DNA of 38,545 bases from an uncultured Prevotella sp. GTDB taxonomy: Bacteria > Bacteroidota > Bacteroidia > Bacteroidales > Bacteroidaceae. Numbering within the stretch: position 1 is the stretch's first letter; the number at the start of each line of letters is the position of its first letter. The notes under the pieces were generated by a model. The model worked only from the letters and a program-made list of their open reading frames with translations, was not told where the DNA came from and did not search any database. Made by a program: the position numbers and the translations under genes. The stretch is from the NCBI GenBank assembly GCA_947165435.1, contig CAMVAI010000027.1, forward strand, positions 1 through 38,545, given 5' to 3'. This document shows, piece after piece, positions 16,118 through 23,872 of the stretch.

Positions 16118-17429
16118 AGGATTCCGGTTTTTTCTGGAAATTCTTTTCATAGGATTCCAGTTTTTTCAGGTAATACGCACGGAAGTCGCTCCACTTATAA
16201 TAAGGTGGCGTGTCGGTGGGCAGCGGCAGGGTGGCCTCGTTCTCGTTGAGCAGCACCTTGAAGCGCACGTCGCGGTCGTGGGGATGGCGGCGGTAGAACA
16301 CCAGCTGCAGGTTGGCAGCCATGGGGAAGATGCGGTAGTTCACCCACCCGTGCTGCTCCAGCTGTTCCAGGTCGCTGATGGTCTGTCCGTAGCCGTTGAC
16401 ATCGAGCAGACAGAGGAGCGGCAGCAGCACCGTCTCGTGGCCGAAGCGCAGGGTGACGTGGGGCTTCTCGCTGTCGATGCAGCGGTCGGCATCGCTGATG
16501 ATCTGTCGCAGCAGGTTGCTCTGGCTGTAGGGCTGCACGCCACCGTTCACCGGCGCAGCGCCCCACCCTATGTACCAGCGTGCGTTTCCCTTCTGCCATA
16601 CGCGGTAGAGCTCGTCGGTGGTGAAGAGGTCGTAGAGCGTCACCTCACGACCCAGCTCGGTGTTCTGCATGATGGCGGCCACCAGCAGCAGCTGGGTACT
16701 CAGCTCGGCGGCATTGACGTGGTGGCGCACATAGGCCGTATCGCTGAACAGCGTCTGCATCAGATGACTGTAGTCGCTGCGACGCTGGGCATAGGCGTCG
16801 AGCAGGGCCATGGCGGGCTTGTTGAATTTCAGGTGGGCCATCTCCTTGTCCTGGAAGTTCAGGTACTCCAGGTCGCGGTGGGTGGCGTTGTGGTGTACGT
16901 TCAGCTGGGGATTGTTGCGCAGCAGCTGCGCCAGGGCATACTCCATCGAGAGGATGCAACGCCCCATGGCCGTGCTGCGGGCATTGACGTCGGCATGGTC
17001 GGCAAACACCTCCGGGAAGCGGTCGTACATGCGCTGGGCTATCGCACGGTGCTGCTCGGCACCCAGCGGCGTGAGGTCGCCCCAGCGGTTCTCGGCATCG
17101 TGGCGTATCCGGTCTAAGCGGTGCAGCGCGTCGCGCCCCGTGGCTGTCAGCTTGCCCAGACTGTCGGCGCGGGCAAGTGTGTTGTAGGGGTCGTTGTATG
17201 TGCTGGGCTTGTTGTGATACCGCGAGCCATGACGGCCATAGTGCGACACGTAGAAAGGTGTCATCCCCTTGGGAGCAGGCGTCAGCATCTGCTGTGCCGG
17301 ACCGGGATAGGCCATGTAGTTGCTGGCCGAAACCAGGGGGTTCGACCTGATTTCATCATACACGTTCTGCGCATATACTGATGTGAGTAGAACAGTGATT
17401 AAATAGGTTAGCAACAATTTTCTTGTCAT
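16104..17429 (-). CDS. Secreted histidine-type phosphatase (phytase/MINPP-like), copy B
   Basis: This is a paralog of the next gene downstream, sharing the order ADSLGKLTATGR, RWGDLTPLG, RFGHETVLLPL and PPYYKWSDFR. The product is 441 residues with a signal peptide (MTRKLLLTYLITVLLTSVYA). The catalytic SHYGRHGSRY has RHG at residues 65-67, and the proton donor is the Glu of GHET. The in-frame ATG at 17441 overlaps the -7 promoter box, so the ATG at the complement of 17427-17429 is chosen; the leader would be only a few bases. The C-terminus KLESYEKNFQKKPESYEKK is coded by a 33-bp tandem repeat that also holds the start of the downstream copy. The pair is a tandem duplication. Confidence 0.87.
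   Translation of the reverse strand: MTRKLLLTYLITVLLTSVYAQNVYDEIRSNPLVSASNYMAYPGPAQQMLTPAPKGMTPFYVSHYGRHGSRYHNKPSTYNDPYNTLARADSLGKLTATGRDALHRLDRIRHDAENRWGDLTPLGAEQHRAIAQRMYDRFPEVFADHADVNARSTAMGRCILSMEYALAQLLRNNPQLNVHHNATHRDLEYLNFQDKEMAHLKFNKPAMALLDAYAQRRSDYSHLMQTLFSDTAYVRHHVNAAELSTQLLLVAAIMQNTELGREVTLYDLFTTDELYRVWQKGNARWYIGWGAAPVNGGVQPYSQSNLLRQIISDADRCIDSEKPHVTLRFGHETVLLPLLCLLDVNGYGQTISDLEQLEQHGWVNYRIFPMAANLQLVFYRRHPHDRDVRFKVLLNENEATLPLPTDTPPYYKWSDFRAYYLKKLESYEKNFQKKPESYEKK
16108..16173 (-). repeat. 33-bp tandem duplication at the junction of the two phosphatase genes
   Basis: Two 33-bp copies (16108-16140 and 16141-16173) each contain TTCTTTTCATAGGATTCC on the plus strand and differ at a few bases. 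They code the last residues of copy B and duplicate the start codon of copy A (ATGs at 16150 and 16117). Confidence 0.85.
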
Positions 17430-17434
17430 AATCG

Positions 17435-17470
17435 ATTGCAAATGTAAGAAAAAGTTTGTATATTTGCAAA
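17435..17470. promoter_or_regulatory. Interlocked divergent promoters
   Basis: Leftward: TTTG (complement of 17467-17470), 20 bases, TACATTTG (complement of 17439-17446) for the phosphatase operon. Rightward: ATTG at 17435-17438, 20 bases, TATATTTG at 17459-17466 for the gene at 17495. Each -7 box abuts the -33 element of the other promoter, and the ends form an inverted repeat TTGCAAATGTA/TATATTTGCAA. Confidence 0.75.
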
Positions 17471-17494
17471 ATAAATGTGCAAAAATTTTGAATT

Positions 17495-18142
17495 ATGGCA
17501 AAGAATCTGAATTGGCAAGACGATTATTGGCTGCTTCTGCTGCAATTATATCTGCAGAAACCGGTGGGTGTGAAGGCCACCTACAACCGACTGTTGGTGA
17601 TGCTGAGCCTGGAGCTGCACATACCGCCACAGGAGCTGAGGTCGCGCATGTGCGAGATTGCCAAGCTCGACACGCCGCGTGTGGAGCGCATCTGGCACGA
17701 CTATGCCCGCAACCCGCAGCGGCTGAACAGGGCGGTGCGCTTATTGCACGAGATGAAGGGGTTCAACAGCGGCGGCGACTTCTACGAAGGGGTGGCGGTG
17801 CAGGAGACCTTCGAGCGCGACTTCCGCCCGATTGGTGCCGACGAACGGCTGACCCCCATGATGCTGACCATCATACTGGACCTGTATTTCCAGCTGACAC
17901 CGCCCACCATGGTCGCAGAGACTCCGGAGGTGAGCAAGCTGGCCAAACAGATGCGCACTCCCGTGGAACTGGTCGTGGAGGTGCTGAGGGTGTTCTGCTA
18001 CTGCGACCCCTATCTGCGACGGCCCAACATGAGCAGCAACCGACTGCTGGAGGCATGCCGACAGACATGGCAGCGCTATGGCAACACCGACCAGCAGCAG
18101 CTGAGCCACGATGCAGAGGAGCTAAAGGAATACTTCAGGTAG
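17495..18142 (+). CDS. Conserved-looking hypothetical protein upstream of rpoN
   Basis: I do not recognise a named family. The 215-residue product has no signal peptide or membrane segment. It is mostly helical, with a Leu-rich start (NWQDDYWLLLLQLYLQKPVG) followed by ATYNRLLVMLSLELHIPPQE, and a later segment MVAETPEVSKLAKQM. The length and helix pattern suggest a soluble, perhaps DNA- or RNA-binding or adaptor protein, but no catalytic motif is visible. It has its own promoter, interlocked with that of the phosphatase genes, and is followed by rpoN after 134 bases, which has a separate TACCTTTG box. Composition matches its neighbours, so it is probably a native gene. Confidence 0.7.
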   Translation: MAKNLNWQDDYWLLLLQLYLQKPVGVKATYNRLLVMLSLELHIPPQELRSRMCEIAKLDTPRVERIWHDYARNPQRLNRAVRLLHEMKGFNSGGDFYEGVAVQETFERDFRPIGADERLTPMMLTIILDLYFQLTPPTMVAETPEVSKLAKQMRTPVELVVEVLRVFCYCDPYLRRPNMSSNRLLEACRQTWQRYGNTDQQQLSHDAEELKEYFR

Positions 18143-18214
18143 GTAAAAGCATGGTACGCAGAAAGATTATTTGATTTTTCTTGCCTTTTTCTTTCCGACA
18201 AAGATAAAAATCAG

Positions 18215-18222
18215 TACCTTTG
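18215..18222 (+). promoter_or_regulatory. -7 promoter box of rpoN
   Basis: TACCTTTG at 18215-18222 is a perfect -7 box, with TTTC 19 bases upstream in place of TTTG. It lies within a possible in-frame extension of rpoN and so places the true start downstream, at 18277. Confidence 0.6.
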
Positions 18223-18276
18223 CACCCGCAAACAGAAAAACAGAGAATCACTCAATCGGTAAAATCAGCAAATGCC

Positions 18277-19767
18277 ATGGGGCAGGAACAGATACAAGAG
18301 CAAAGACTGGCGCAGCAACAGAAGCTGGCACAGAGCGTGACGCAGCAACAGCTGTTGCAGGCGCAGCTCACCCAGTTGCCCGTGGCACAGCTGCTGGACC
18401 GCATCCATGCCGAGATGGACGACAACCCCGCGCTGGAGCTGTCGGCAGAAGACCCGGAATACAGCGACTATGCCGAACCGGCCGACCACGGCGACGACGC
18501 ACCGAACTATGAACAGGAGGAGCGGCAGCAGGCACTGGACGACGCCCTTGAGTCGATAGGCCGCGACGACGAGGACTTGCCGGTTTACCAGAACGGACGC
18601 TCTAACCAGGAAGAGCACGAGGAGCCGGTCTATGGGTCGTCGCCATCGTTCTACGACTTGCTGAAAGACCAGATGTCCACCGACGAGCTGACGGAAGAGG
18701 AGCAGTACATCATGGAATATCTCATCGGATCGCTCGACGACGACGGACTGCTGCGCAAGCCGTTGGACAGCATCAGCGAAGAGCTGGCCATCTATCATAA
18801 CATGGACACCAGCGAGCAGCAGGTAGAGCAGGTGCTGCACCGGCTGCAAAGCTACGACCCGGCAGGCATCGGTGCCCGCTCGCTACAGGAGTGTCTGCTG
18901 CTGCAGATTCAGCGCCGCGAACCGTCACGACTGAAAGAGCTGATGACCGCGACGGTGGAGCAGTATTTCGACCTCTTCACACGAAAGCACTGGAAACAGC
19001 TGCGCGACCTACTGGAGCTGAGCGAGCTGCAGGCAGAGACGCTGATAAGAGAGCTGCGCAAGCTGAACCCCAAGCCCGGCACATCGCTGGGCGACGTGAT
19101 GGGGCGGTCGGTACAGCAGATTACCCCAGACTTCATCGTTGACACACAGGACGACGGAACGGTCACCTTCGTGCTGAACACCGGCGAGCTGCCCGAGCTG
19201 CATGTGTCGCAATCGTTTGCCGACACTCTGAAGGAATACCAGCAGCGCAAAGAGACTATGAGCCGCCAGATGAAGGAGGCACTGCTATACACCAAGAAGA
19301 AGGTGGATGCCGCAGAGAGCTTCATCGAGGCGCTCCGTATGCGGCAGCACACGCTGACCGTCACCATGCGGGCCATCATACAATGGCAGCACCGCTTCTT
19401 CGAAGACGGCGAGGAGTCGTCGCTGCGACCCATGATCCTGAAGGATATTGCAAAGCGCACGGGACTGGACTTATCTACCATCTCGCGCGTCAGCAACTCG
19501 AAATATGCACAGACGCGGTGGGGCACCTTCCCCTTGCGCTATTTCTTCAGCGACGCCTACGTGACGGCCGACGGCGAGGAGCACTCCGTCAGGAAGATAA
19601 AAGCCACCCTGCGCGACATCATCGATGCAGAAGACAAGCACGCTCCGCTGAGCGACGACGCCCTGCGCGAGCTGATGGCCAAGAAGGGATTCCCCATCGC
19701 ACGGCGAACCGTGTCAAAATACCGCGAGCAGCTGGGCATACCCATTGCCAGACTGCGCATACAATAA
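18277..19767 (+). CDS. rpoN: RNA polymerase sigma-54 factor
   Basis: Sigma-54 directs RNA polymerase to -24/-12 promoters and needs an AAA+ activator to open DNA. The 496-residue product has all regions. Region I is Gln/Leu-rich (MGQEQIQEQRLAQQQKLAQS, then LLQAQLTQLPVAQLL and DNPALEL). An acidic region II covers about residues 55-120. The core-binding domain has YDPAGIGARSLQECLLLQI, the DNA-binding part has LSTISRVSNSKYAQTRWGTF, and the C-terminal RpoN box is ARRTVSKYRE. An upstream in-frame TTG is excluded because the promoter box overlaps it. No sigma-54 activator gene is in the window. Confidence 0.96.
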   Translation: MGQEQIQEQRLAQQQKLAQSVTQQQLLQAQLTQLPVAQLLDRIHAEMDDNPALELSAEDPEYSDYAEPADHGDDAPNYEQEERQQALDDALESIGRDDEDLPVYQNGRSNQEEHEEPVYGSSPSFYDLLKDQMSTDELTEEEQYIMEYLIGSLDDDGLLRKPLDSISEELAIYHNMDTSEQQVEQVLHRLQSYDPAGIGARSLQECLLLQIQRREPSRLKELMTATVEQYFDLFTRKHWKQLRDLLELSELQAETLIRELRKLNPKPGTSLGDVMGRSVQQITPDFIVDTQDDGTVTFVLNTGELPELHVSQSFADTLKEYQQRKETMSRQMKEALLYTKKKVDAAESFIEALRMRQHTLTVTMRAIIQWQHRFFEDGEESSLRPMILKDIAKRTGLDLSTISRVSNSKYAQTRWGTFPLRYFFSDAYVTADGEEHSVRKIKATLRDIIDAEDKHAPLSDDALRELMAKKGFPIARRTVSKYREQLGIPIARLRIQ

Positions 19768-19792
19768 AACCACCCCACAACCACGACGAACT

Positions 19793-20416
19793 ATGATGAG
19801 AAGAGAAAAGCAAATCATACTGACGGCACGCATCATGAGCATCATTTTCACGCCGTTCTATCTGCCCATACTCGGGCTGATGATGCTTTTCCTGTTCAGC
19901 TACCTCAGCATCTTCCCCTGGGCTTATAAGATAGAGGTGCTGGCACTGGTCTATCTGTTCACCATCCTGATGCCCACGGCCATGATACATTTCTACCGCC
20001 GCCACCAGGGGTGGACACTCATCGAGTTAGGCCACCGCGAGCGGCGCATGGTGCCATACGTCATCTCCATCCTGTGCTACTTCGTCTGTGTGTATATCAT
20101 GGAACGCCTGCACATGCCCCACTTCATGGGGTCTATCGTGGTGGCAGCACTCTTGGTGCAGATGGTGTGCGCACTCATCAACGTATGGTGGAAAATATCC
20201 ACCCACACGGCAGCCATCGGCGGCGTGGCAGGTGCCGTGTTCATCTTTGCCGAATACTTCGGATTCAACCCCGTATGGTGGCTCAGCCTCATCATCCTGG
20301 TAGCGGGCATCGTGGGCAGCAGCCGTATGATTCTGCGACAGCACTCGCTGCCGCAGGTGGTGGCCGGCTTCTGGGTGGGCTTCGCTTGTGCCGCTCTATC
20401 CATCCTCTTTGTGTAA
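19793..20416 (+). CDS. PAP2-like integral membrane protein
   Basis: The 207-residue product has about six membrane segments and two motifs that look like the PAP2 lipid phosphatase signature. STHTAAIGG stands where PSGH is expected, and SSRMILRQHSLPQVVAG fits the third motif with its catalytic His. The first motif (K-x6-RP) is not obvious, so activity on lipid phosphates such as undecaprenyl pyrophosphate is uncertain. ATG 19793 follows the rpoN stop by 25 bases and is probably co-transcribed. purE follows after a heptad array. Confidence 0.65.
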   Translation: MMRREKQIILTARIMSIIFTPFYLPILGLMMLFLFSYLSIFPWAYKIEVLALVYLFTILMPTAMIHFYRRHQGWTLIELGHRERRMVPYVISILCYFVCVYIMERLHMPHFMGSIVVAALLVQMVCALINVWWKISTHTAAIGGVAGAVFIFAEYFGFNPVWWLSLIILVAGIVGSSRMILRQHSLPQVVAGFWVGFACAALSILFV

Positions 20417-20421
20417 CCAAT

Positions 20422-20484
20422 TTATCATTTATCATTTATCATTTCTCATTCCTAATTCCTAATTTCTCATTTATCATTTCTCAT
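20422..20484 (+). repeat. Nine tandem heptads upstream of purE
   Basis: Units of TTATCAT, TTCTCAT and TCCTAAT repeat with exact 7-bp period from 20422 to 20484, ending five bases before the purE ATG. TTCTCAT is the reverse complement of the ATGAGAA phase of the array before sufE. Confidence 0.85.
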
Positions 20485-20489
20485 TCAAC

Positions 20490-20996
20490 ATGAAGCCATT
20501 AGTAAGCATTATCATGGGCAGCACGTCAGACCTGCCCGTCATGGAAAAAGCCTGCAAGCAACTCAACGAGCTGCAGATACCGTTTGAAGTCAACGCCCTT
20601 TCGGCCCACCGCACGCCCGATGCCGTGGAAGCGTTCGCACGCTCGGCCCAAGAGCGCGGACTGAAGGTGATTATTGCCGCCGCCGGCATGGCTGCCGCTC
20701 TGCCGGGTGTGATAGCTGCATCGACCACCCTGCCGGTCATCGGCGTGCCCATCAAGGGCATGCTCGACGGACTGGACGCCATGCTTAGCATCATCCAGAT
20801 GCCACCGGGCATTCCCGTAGCCACCGTCGGTGTCAACGGGGCACAGAATGCCGCCATCCTGGCCGTCGAGATGCTGGCACTCACCGACGACGGCATCGCC
20901 CAACGGCTGGCCGACTACAAGCGTGGGCTGAAAGACAAGATAGAGAAAGCCAACCGCGAACTGGCCGAGGTGAAATACGAGTTTAAGACGAATTAA
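20490..20996 (+). CDS. purE: N5-carboxyaminoimidazole ribonucleotide mutase
   Basis: PurE class I converts N5-CAIR to CAIR in purine synthesis. The 168-residue product is full length: nucleotide-binding IIMGSTSDLPVM near the start, SAHRTPD at residues 38-44 with the catalytic-loop His40, the Ala/Gly-rich AAAGMAAALPGVIAA, and GVPIKGMLDGLDAMLSIIQM followed by PPGIPVATVGV. ispG begins 13 bases after its stop, so the two are likely co-transcribed although their pathways are unrelated. Confidence 0.97.
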   Translation: MKPLVSIIMGSTSDLPVMEKACKQLNELQIPFEVNALSAHRTPDAVEAFARSAQERGLKVIIAAAGMAAALPGVIAASTTLPVIGVPIKGMLDGLDAMLSIIQMPPGIPVATVGVNGAQNAAILAVEMLALTDDGIAQRLADYKRGLKDKIEKANRELAEVKYEFKTN

Positions 20997-21009
20997 TTTG
21001 TTGGAAAAT

Positions 21010-22404
21010 ATGATTACACGACGCAAGAGCACGGTCTGCCACGTTGGCAACATCGCCATCGGCGGCTCCAACCCCATCCGCATCCAGTCGATGGCCACGG
21101 TAGATACCAACGACACCGAGGGGTGTGTGGCACAGGCCAAGCGCATCATCGATGCCGGCGGCGAACTGGTACGGTTCACCACCCAGGGCACCCGTGAGGC
21201 AGAGAACATGAAGAACATCTCGGCCCGGCTGAAAGCCGACGGCTACGACACGCCGCTGGTGGCCGATGTACACTTCACGGCTCATACCGCCGACGTGGCG
21301 GCACAATACTGCGAGAAGGTGCGCATCAACCCCGGCAACTATGTTGACCCGGGCCGCACGTTCAAGCACTTGGAATATACCGACGAAGAGTATGCCGCCG
21401 AGCTCGGGAAGATAGAGGCCAAGCTGGTGCCGCTGCTGAACATCTGCAAGGAGCACCATACCGCCATCCGCATCGGTGTGAACCACGGCTCGCTCTCCGA
21501 CCGCATCATGTCGCGCTATGGCGACACGCCGGCGGGCATCGTGGAGAGCTGCATGGAGTTTCTGCGCATCTGCCGCCGTGAGCAGTTCGACGACGTCGTC
21601 ATCAGCATCAAGGCGTCCAACACGGTGGTGATGGTACAGACGGTCCGTCTGCTAGTCAAGACGATGGACCGCGAGGACATGCACTATCCGTTGCACCTCG
21701 GCGTGACGGAGGCCGGCGAGGGGGAAGACGGGCGCATCAAGTCGGCAGTAGGCATCGGTGCCCTGCTCACCGAGGGCATTGGCGACACCATCCGCGTGTC
21801 GCTCAGCGAAGAGCCGGAGTGTGAGATTCCCGTGGCTCGCAAGCTGGTAAACATGATAGACGAATGCACACGGCTGCGCGAGGAAGCAGAGTCGAAGATA
21901 CACGATGGATGGATTACCCTCCGTTTCGCCGACCACATGGAATGGGAAGACCTGCAGCTGAAATGCGCCATGATAGCCGGTGCGGCACTCATCGACAAAA
22001 AGGCCGACAAGCTGTGCATCATCTATGGCCTGACCTTCTCGTTCGTTCCGCAAGAACGGCTGCGCCAGTTGGAGGATGCCATCTTACAGGCAGCGCGTGT
22101 AAAGTTCACCAAGACCGAGTATATCTCTTGTCCCGGCTGCGGCCGTACGCTGTATAACCTGCAGGACACTATCGCCCGCATCAAGGCAGCCACCAGCCAT
22201 CTGGTAGGTCTGAAGATTGGCATCATGGGCTGTATCGTAAACGGCCCCGGCGAGATGGCCGATGCCGACTACGGCTATGTGGGTGCCGGTCGCGGGAAGA
22301 TATCGCTCTACAAGCAGAAGGTATGCGTAGAGAAAAACATTCCCGAAGAAGATGCCGTTGACAAACTGCTGGAGCTGATTGAGAAAGACAAGGCTGCGGA
22401 ATAA
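21010..22404 (+). CDS. ispG: 4-hydroxy-3-methylbut-2-enyl diphosphate synthase (IspG)
   Basis: IspG (GcpE) makes HMBPP from methylerythritol cyclodiphosphate in the MEP isoprenoid pathway, using a 4Fe-4S cluster. The 464-residue product has the TIM barrel (IGGSNPIRIQSMATVDTNDT near the start, VADVHF, KVRINPGN, LGVTEAGEGEDGRIKSAVGI). A stretch of about 100 residues follows (270-370). The C-terminal cluster domain has SCPGCGRT (Cys374, Cys377), GIMGCIVNGPGE (Cys408 and the conserved Glu415) and YVGAGRGKISLY. The length is between the roughly 370-residue two-domain form and the roughly 600-residue three-domain form I would expect in Bacteroidota. ATG 21010 is preferred to a TTG at 20998. Confidence 0.95.
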   Translation: MITRRKSTVCHVGNIAIGGSNPIRIQSMATVDTNDTEGCVAQAKRIIDAGGELVRFTTQGTREAENMKNISARLKADGYDTPLVADVHFTAHTADVAAQYCEKVRINPGNYVDPGRTFKHLEYTDEEYAAELGKIEAKLVPLLNICKEHHTAIRIGVNHGSLSDRIMSRYGDTPAGIVESCMEFLRICRREQFDDVVISIKASNTVVMVQTVRLLVKTMDREDMHYPLHLGVTEAGEGEDGRIKSAVGIGALLTEGIGDTIRVSLSEEPECEIPVARKLVNMIDECTRLREEAESKIHDGWITLRFADHMEWEDLQLKCAMIAGAALIDKKADKLCIIYGLTFSFVPQERLRQLEDAILQAARVKFTKTEYISCPGCGRTLYNLQDTIARIKAATSHLVGLKIGIMGCIVNGPGEMADADYGYVGAGRGKISLYKQKVCVEKNIPEEDAVDKLLELIEKDKAAE

Positions 22405-22419
22405 CGGAATGACGGGATG

Positions 22420-22515
22420 CCGATATTTCGATATTCCGTTATTCCGAAATACCGTTATTCCGAAATTCCGTTATTCCGACATTCCGTTATCCCGACATTC
22501 CGTTATTCCGAAATC
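22420..22515. repeat. 8-bp/16-bp tandem array after ispG
   Basis: Twelve 8-base units of the form CCGnnATT run from 22420 to 22515. The last ten pair into 16-base units (CCGTTATT plus CCGAAATT or CCGACATT). It lies between the ispG stop and the terminator, with no coding frame. Confidence 0.8.
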
Positions 22516-22527
22516 CCGCCCTTAAGT

Positions 22528-22560
22528 AAAAAGAGCCTCGCCGATGGCGAGGCTCTTTTT
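22528..22560. terminator. Bidirectional intrinsic terminator
   Basis: A 12-bp stem AAGAGCCTCGCC / GGCGAGGCTCTT with a GAT loop is flanked by A-runs on the left and T-runs on the right. It can therefore end transcripts of ispG (plus) and of the GNAT-like gene (minus). The stop of the latter overlaps its right edge. Confidence 0.9.
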
Positions 22561-23695
22561 ACAGCTTCTTTCTGTAACAGCGGTGGCGGCGGTTCTGGAC
22601 GGCCTCCAAGTATTGCCATTGCGACAGCACGCCGTCGTTGCTCTCCATTTGCGGCCCCGTCTCGGCCCACTCGAAATGGTAACGCTGGAACCAGCGTATC
22701 AGGTCGTCGAAGATGAGGGCGTTGGCTCCCTTGGCACGATATTCCGGCAGCACGCCGATGAGCAGCAGATCGACAATGGGTGTCTTGTGCCACTTCAGTA
22801 TCTTCAGCATCTGCCACCAGCCGAAAGGCAGGAAGCGTCCGTCGCGTGTCTTCTGCATAGCCCGCGAGAAGGACGGGAAGGTGATGCCGAAGCCCACCAT
22901 CTTGTCGCCATCCATGACGGCAGTCACCAGGTTCAGGTCGGCTATCTTGATATAGTCGTTCACCAGTTTGTTAATCTGCCGCTCGCTGAGCTGGCTGAAG
23001 CCGTACAGATTCTGGTACGTCTCGTTCAGCAGGTCGAACACCCTGCGGCCATAGCCGTCGTCAATAAGCTCCTTGCGGGTGAACTTATGCACACGCAGCC
23101 CGTAGCGCTTGCGCACCATTTCGGTAATCTTGGCAAACTTCTCGGGCACTACGTCGGGCACCTTCACCTTCATCTCCACATAGTCGTTGTCCTTGGCGAA
23201 ACCGGCCATGCGCTCCATGTGCTGCGGGTAATAGGGATAGTTGTAGTTGACATACATGGTTGACAGCTGGTCGAAGCCCTCGACCAGCATGCCCTCACGG
23301 TCGGTGTCGATGAATCCCAACGGCCCTGCTATCTCGGTCATGCCACGCTCGCTCCCCCACTGCTCGACGGCTTCGAGCAGGGCGGTGCTCACCTCCACGT
23401 CGTCCACGAAGTCGAACCATCCGAAGCGTACCTGGCTGCAGTTCCACCGCTCGTTGGCACGCCGGTTGATAATGGCAGCCACACGCCCCACCATCTGTCC
23501 GTCGCGGAACGCCATAAAATATTGCGCCTCGCAACACTCAAACGACGGGTTCTTGTCGCTACGCAGCGTAGCCATCTCGTCGGAGTAGAGAAAGGGTACA
23601 AAATACTCATTGCCACGATACAGGTCGTAGTAGAACTGGATGAACTGTCTCAATTCCTTGCGATTAGTAACCGGCCGGATTTCAATCTTGCTCAT
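22559..23695 (-). CDS. GNAT-superfamily N-acetyltransferase-like protein
   Basis: The 378-residue product appears to hold acetyltransferase-like folds. An N-terminal half (IEIRPVTNRKELRQFIQFYY, then YFMAFRDGQMVGRVAAIINR) resembles the start of a GNAT domain, and LLLIGVLPEYRAKGANALIF near residue 315 looks like the acetyl-CoA-binding motif A. GPLGFIDTDREGMLVEGFDQ is characteristic of a Bacteroidota family I have seen annotated only as GNAT or hypothetical. The substrate is unknown. No signal or membrane segments. The gene stands alone, with a TACCTTTG box 23 bases upstream and a shared terminator at its end. Confidence 0.75.
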   Translation of the reverse strand: MSKIEIRPVTNRKELRQFIQFYYDLYRGNEYFVPFLYSDEMATLRSDKNPSFECCEAQYFMAFRDGQMVGRVAAIINRRANERWNCSQVRFGWFDFVDDVEVSTALLEAVEQWGSERGMTEIAGPLGFIDTDREGMLVEGFDQLSTMYVNYNYPYYPQHMERMAGFAKDNDYVEMKVKVPDVVPEKFAKITEMVRKRYGLRVHKFTRKELIDDGYGRRVFDLLNETYQNLYGFSQLSERQINKLVNDYIKIADLNLVTAVMDGDKMVGFGITFPSFSRAMQKTRDGRFLPFGWWQMLKILKWHKTPIVDLLLIGVLPEYRAKGANALIFDDLIRWFQRYHFEWAETGPQMESNDGVLSQWQYLEAVQNRRHRCYRKKL

Positions 23696-23717
23696 TGCTC
23701 ATAGTCTATTTACGGTG

Positions 23718-23725
23718 CAAAGGTA
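23718..23725 (-). promoter_or_regulatory. -7 promoter box of the GNAT-like gene
   Basis: The complement of 23718-23725 is TACCTTTG. The expected -33 TTTG is replaced by the heptad array at 23734-23761. Confidence 0.55.
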
Positions 23726-23733
23726 ATTCTTTT

Positions 23734-23761
23734 TTTGAAGTTTGAAGTTTGAATTTTGAAA
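23734..23761. repeat. Four tandem TTTGAAG-type heptads
   Basis: TTTGAAG, TTTGAAG, TTTGAAT and TTTGAAA follow with exact 7-base period between two divergent genes, covering the -33 position of the leftward promoter. Confidence 0.75.
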
Positions 23762-23846
23762 TTTATGGTTCCCACAAGTGTTAAAGATAACTAAAGGGCA
23801 AGCACAAATATTCTGTCTCAAATGCCAAAACATCAAAGATTCTTCG

Positions 23847-23854
23847 TACCTTTG
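23847..23854 (+). promoter_or_regulatory. -7 promoter box of the EamA transporter gene
   Basis: TACCTTTG at 23847-23854 lies inside an in-frame extension of the gene and places the start at ATG 23873, with a leader of about 12 bases. Confidence 0.6.
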
Positions 23855-23872
23855 CAGGCAAAATTAGACTAC

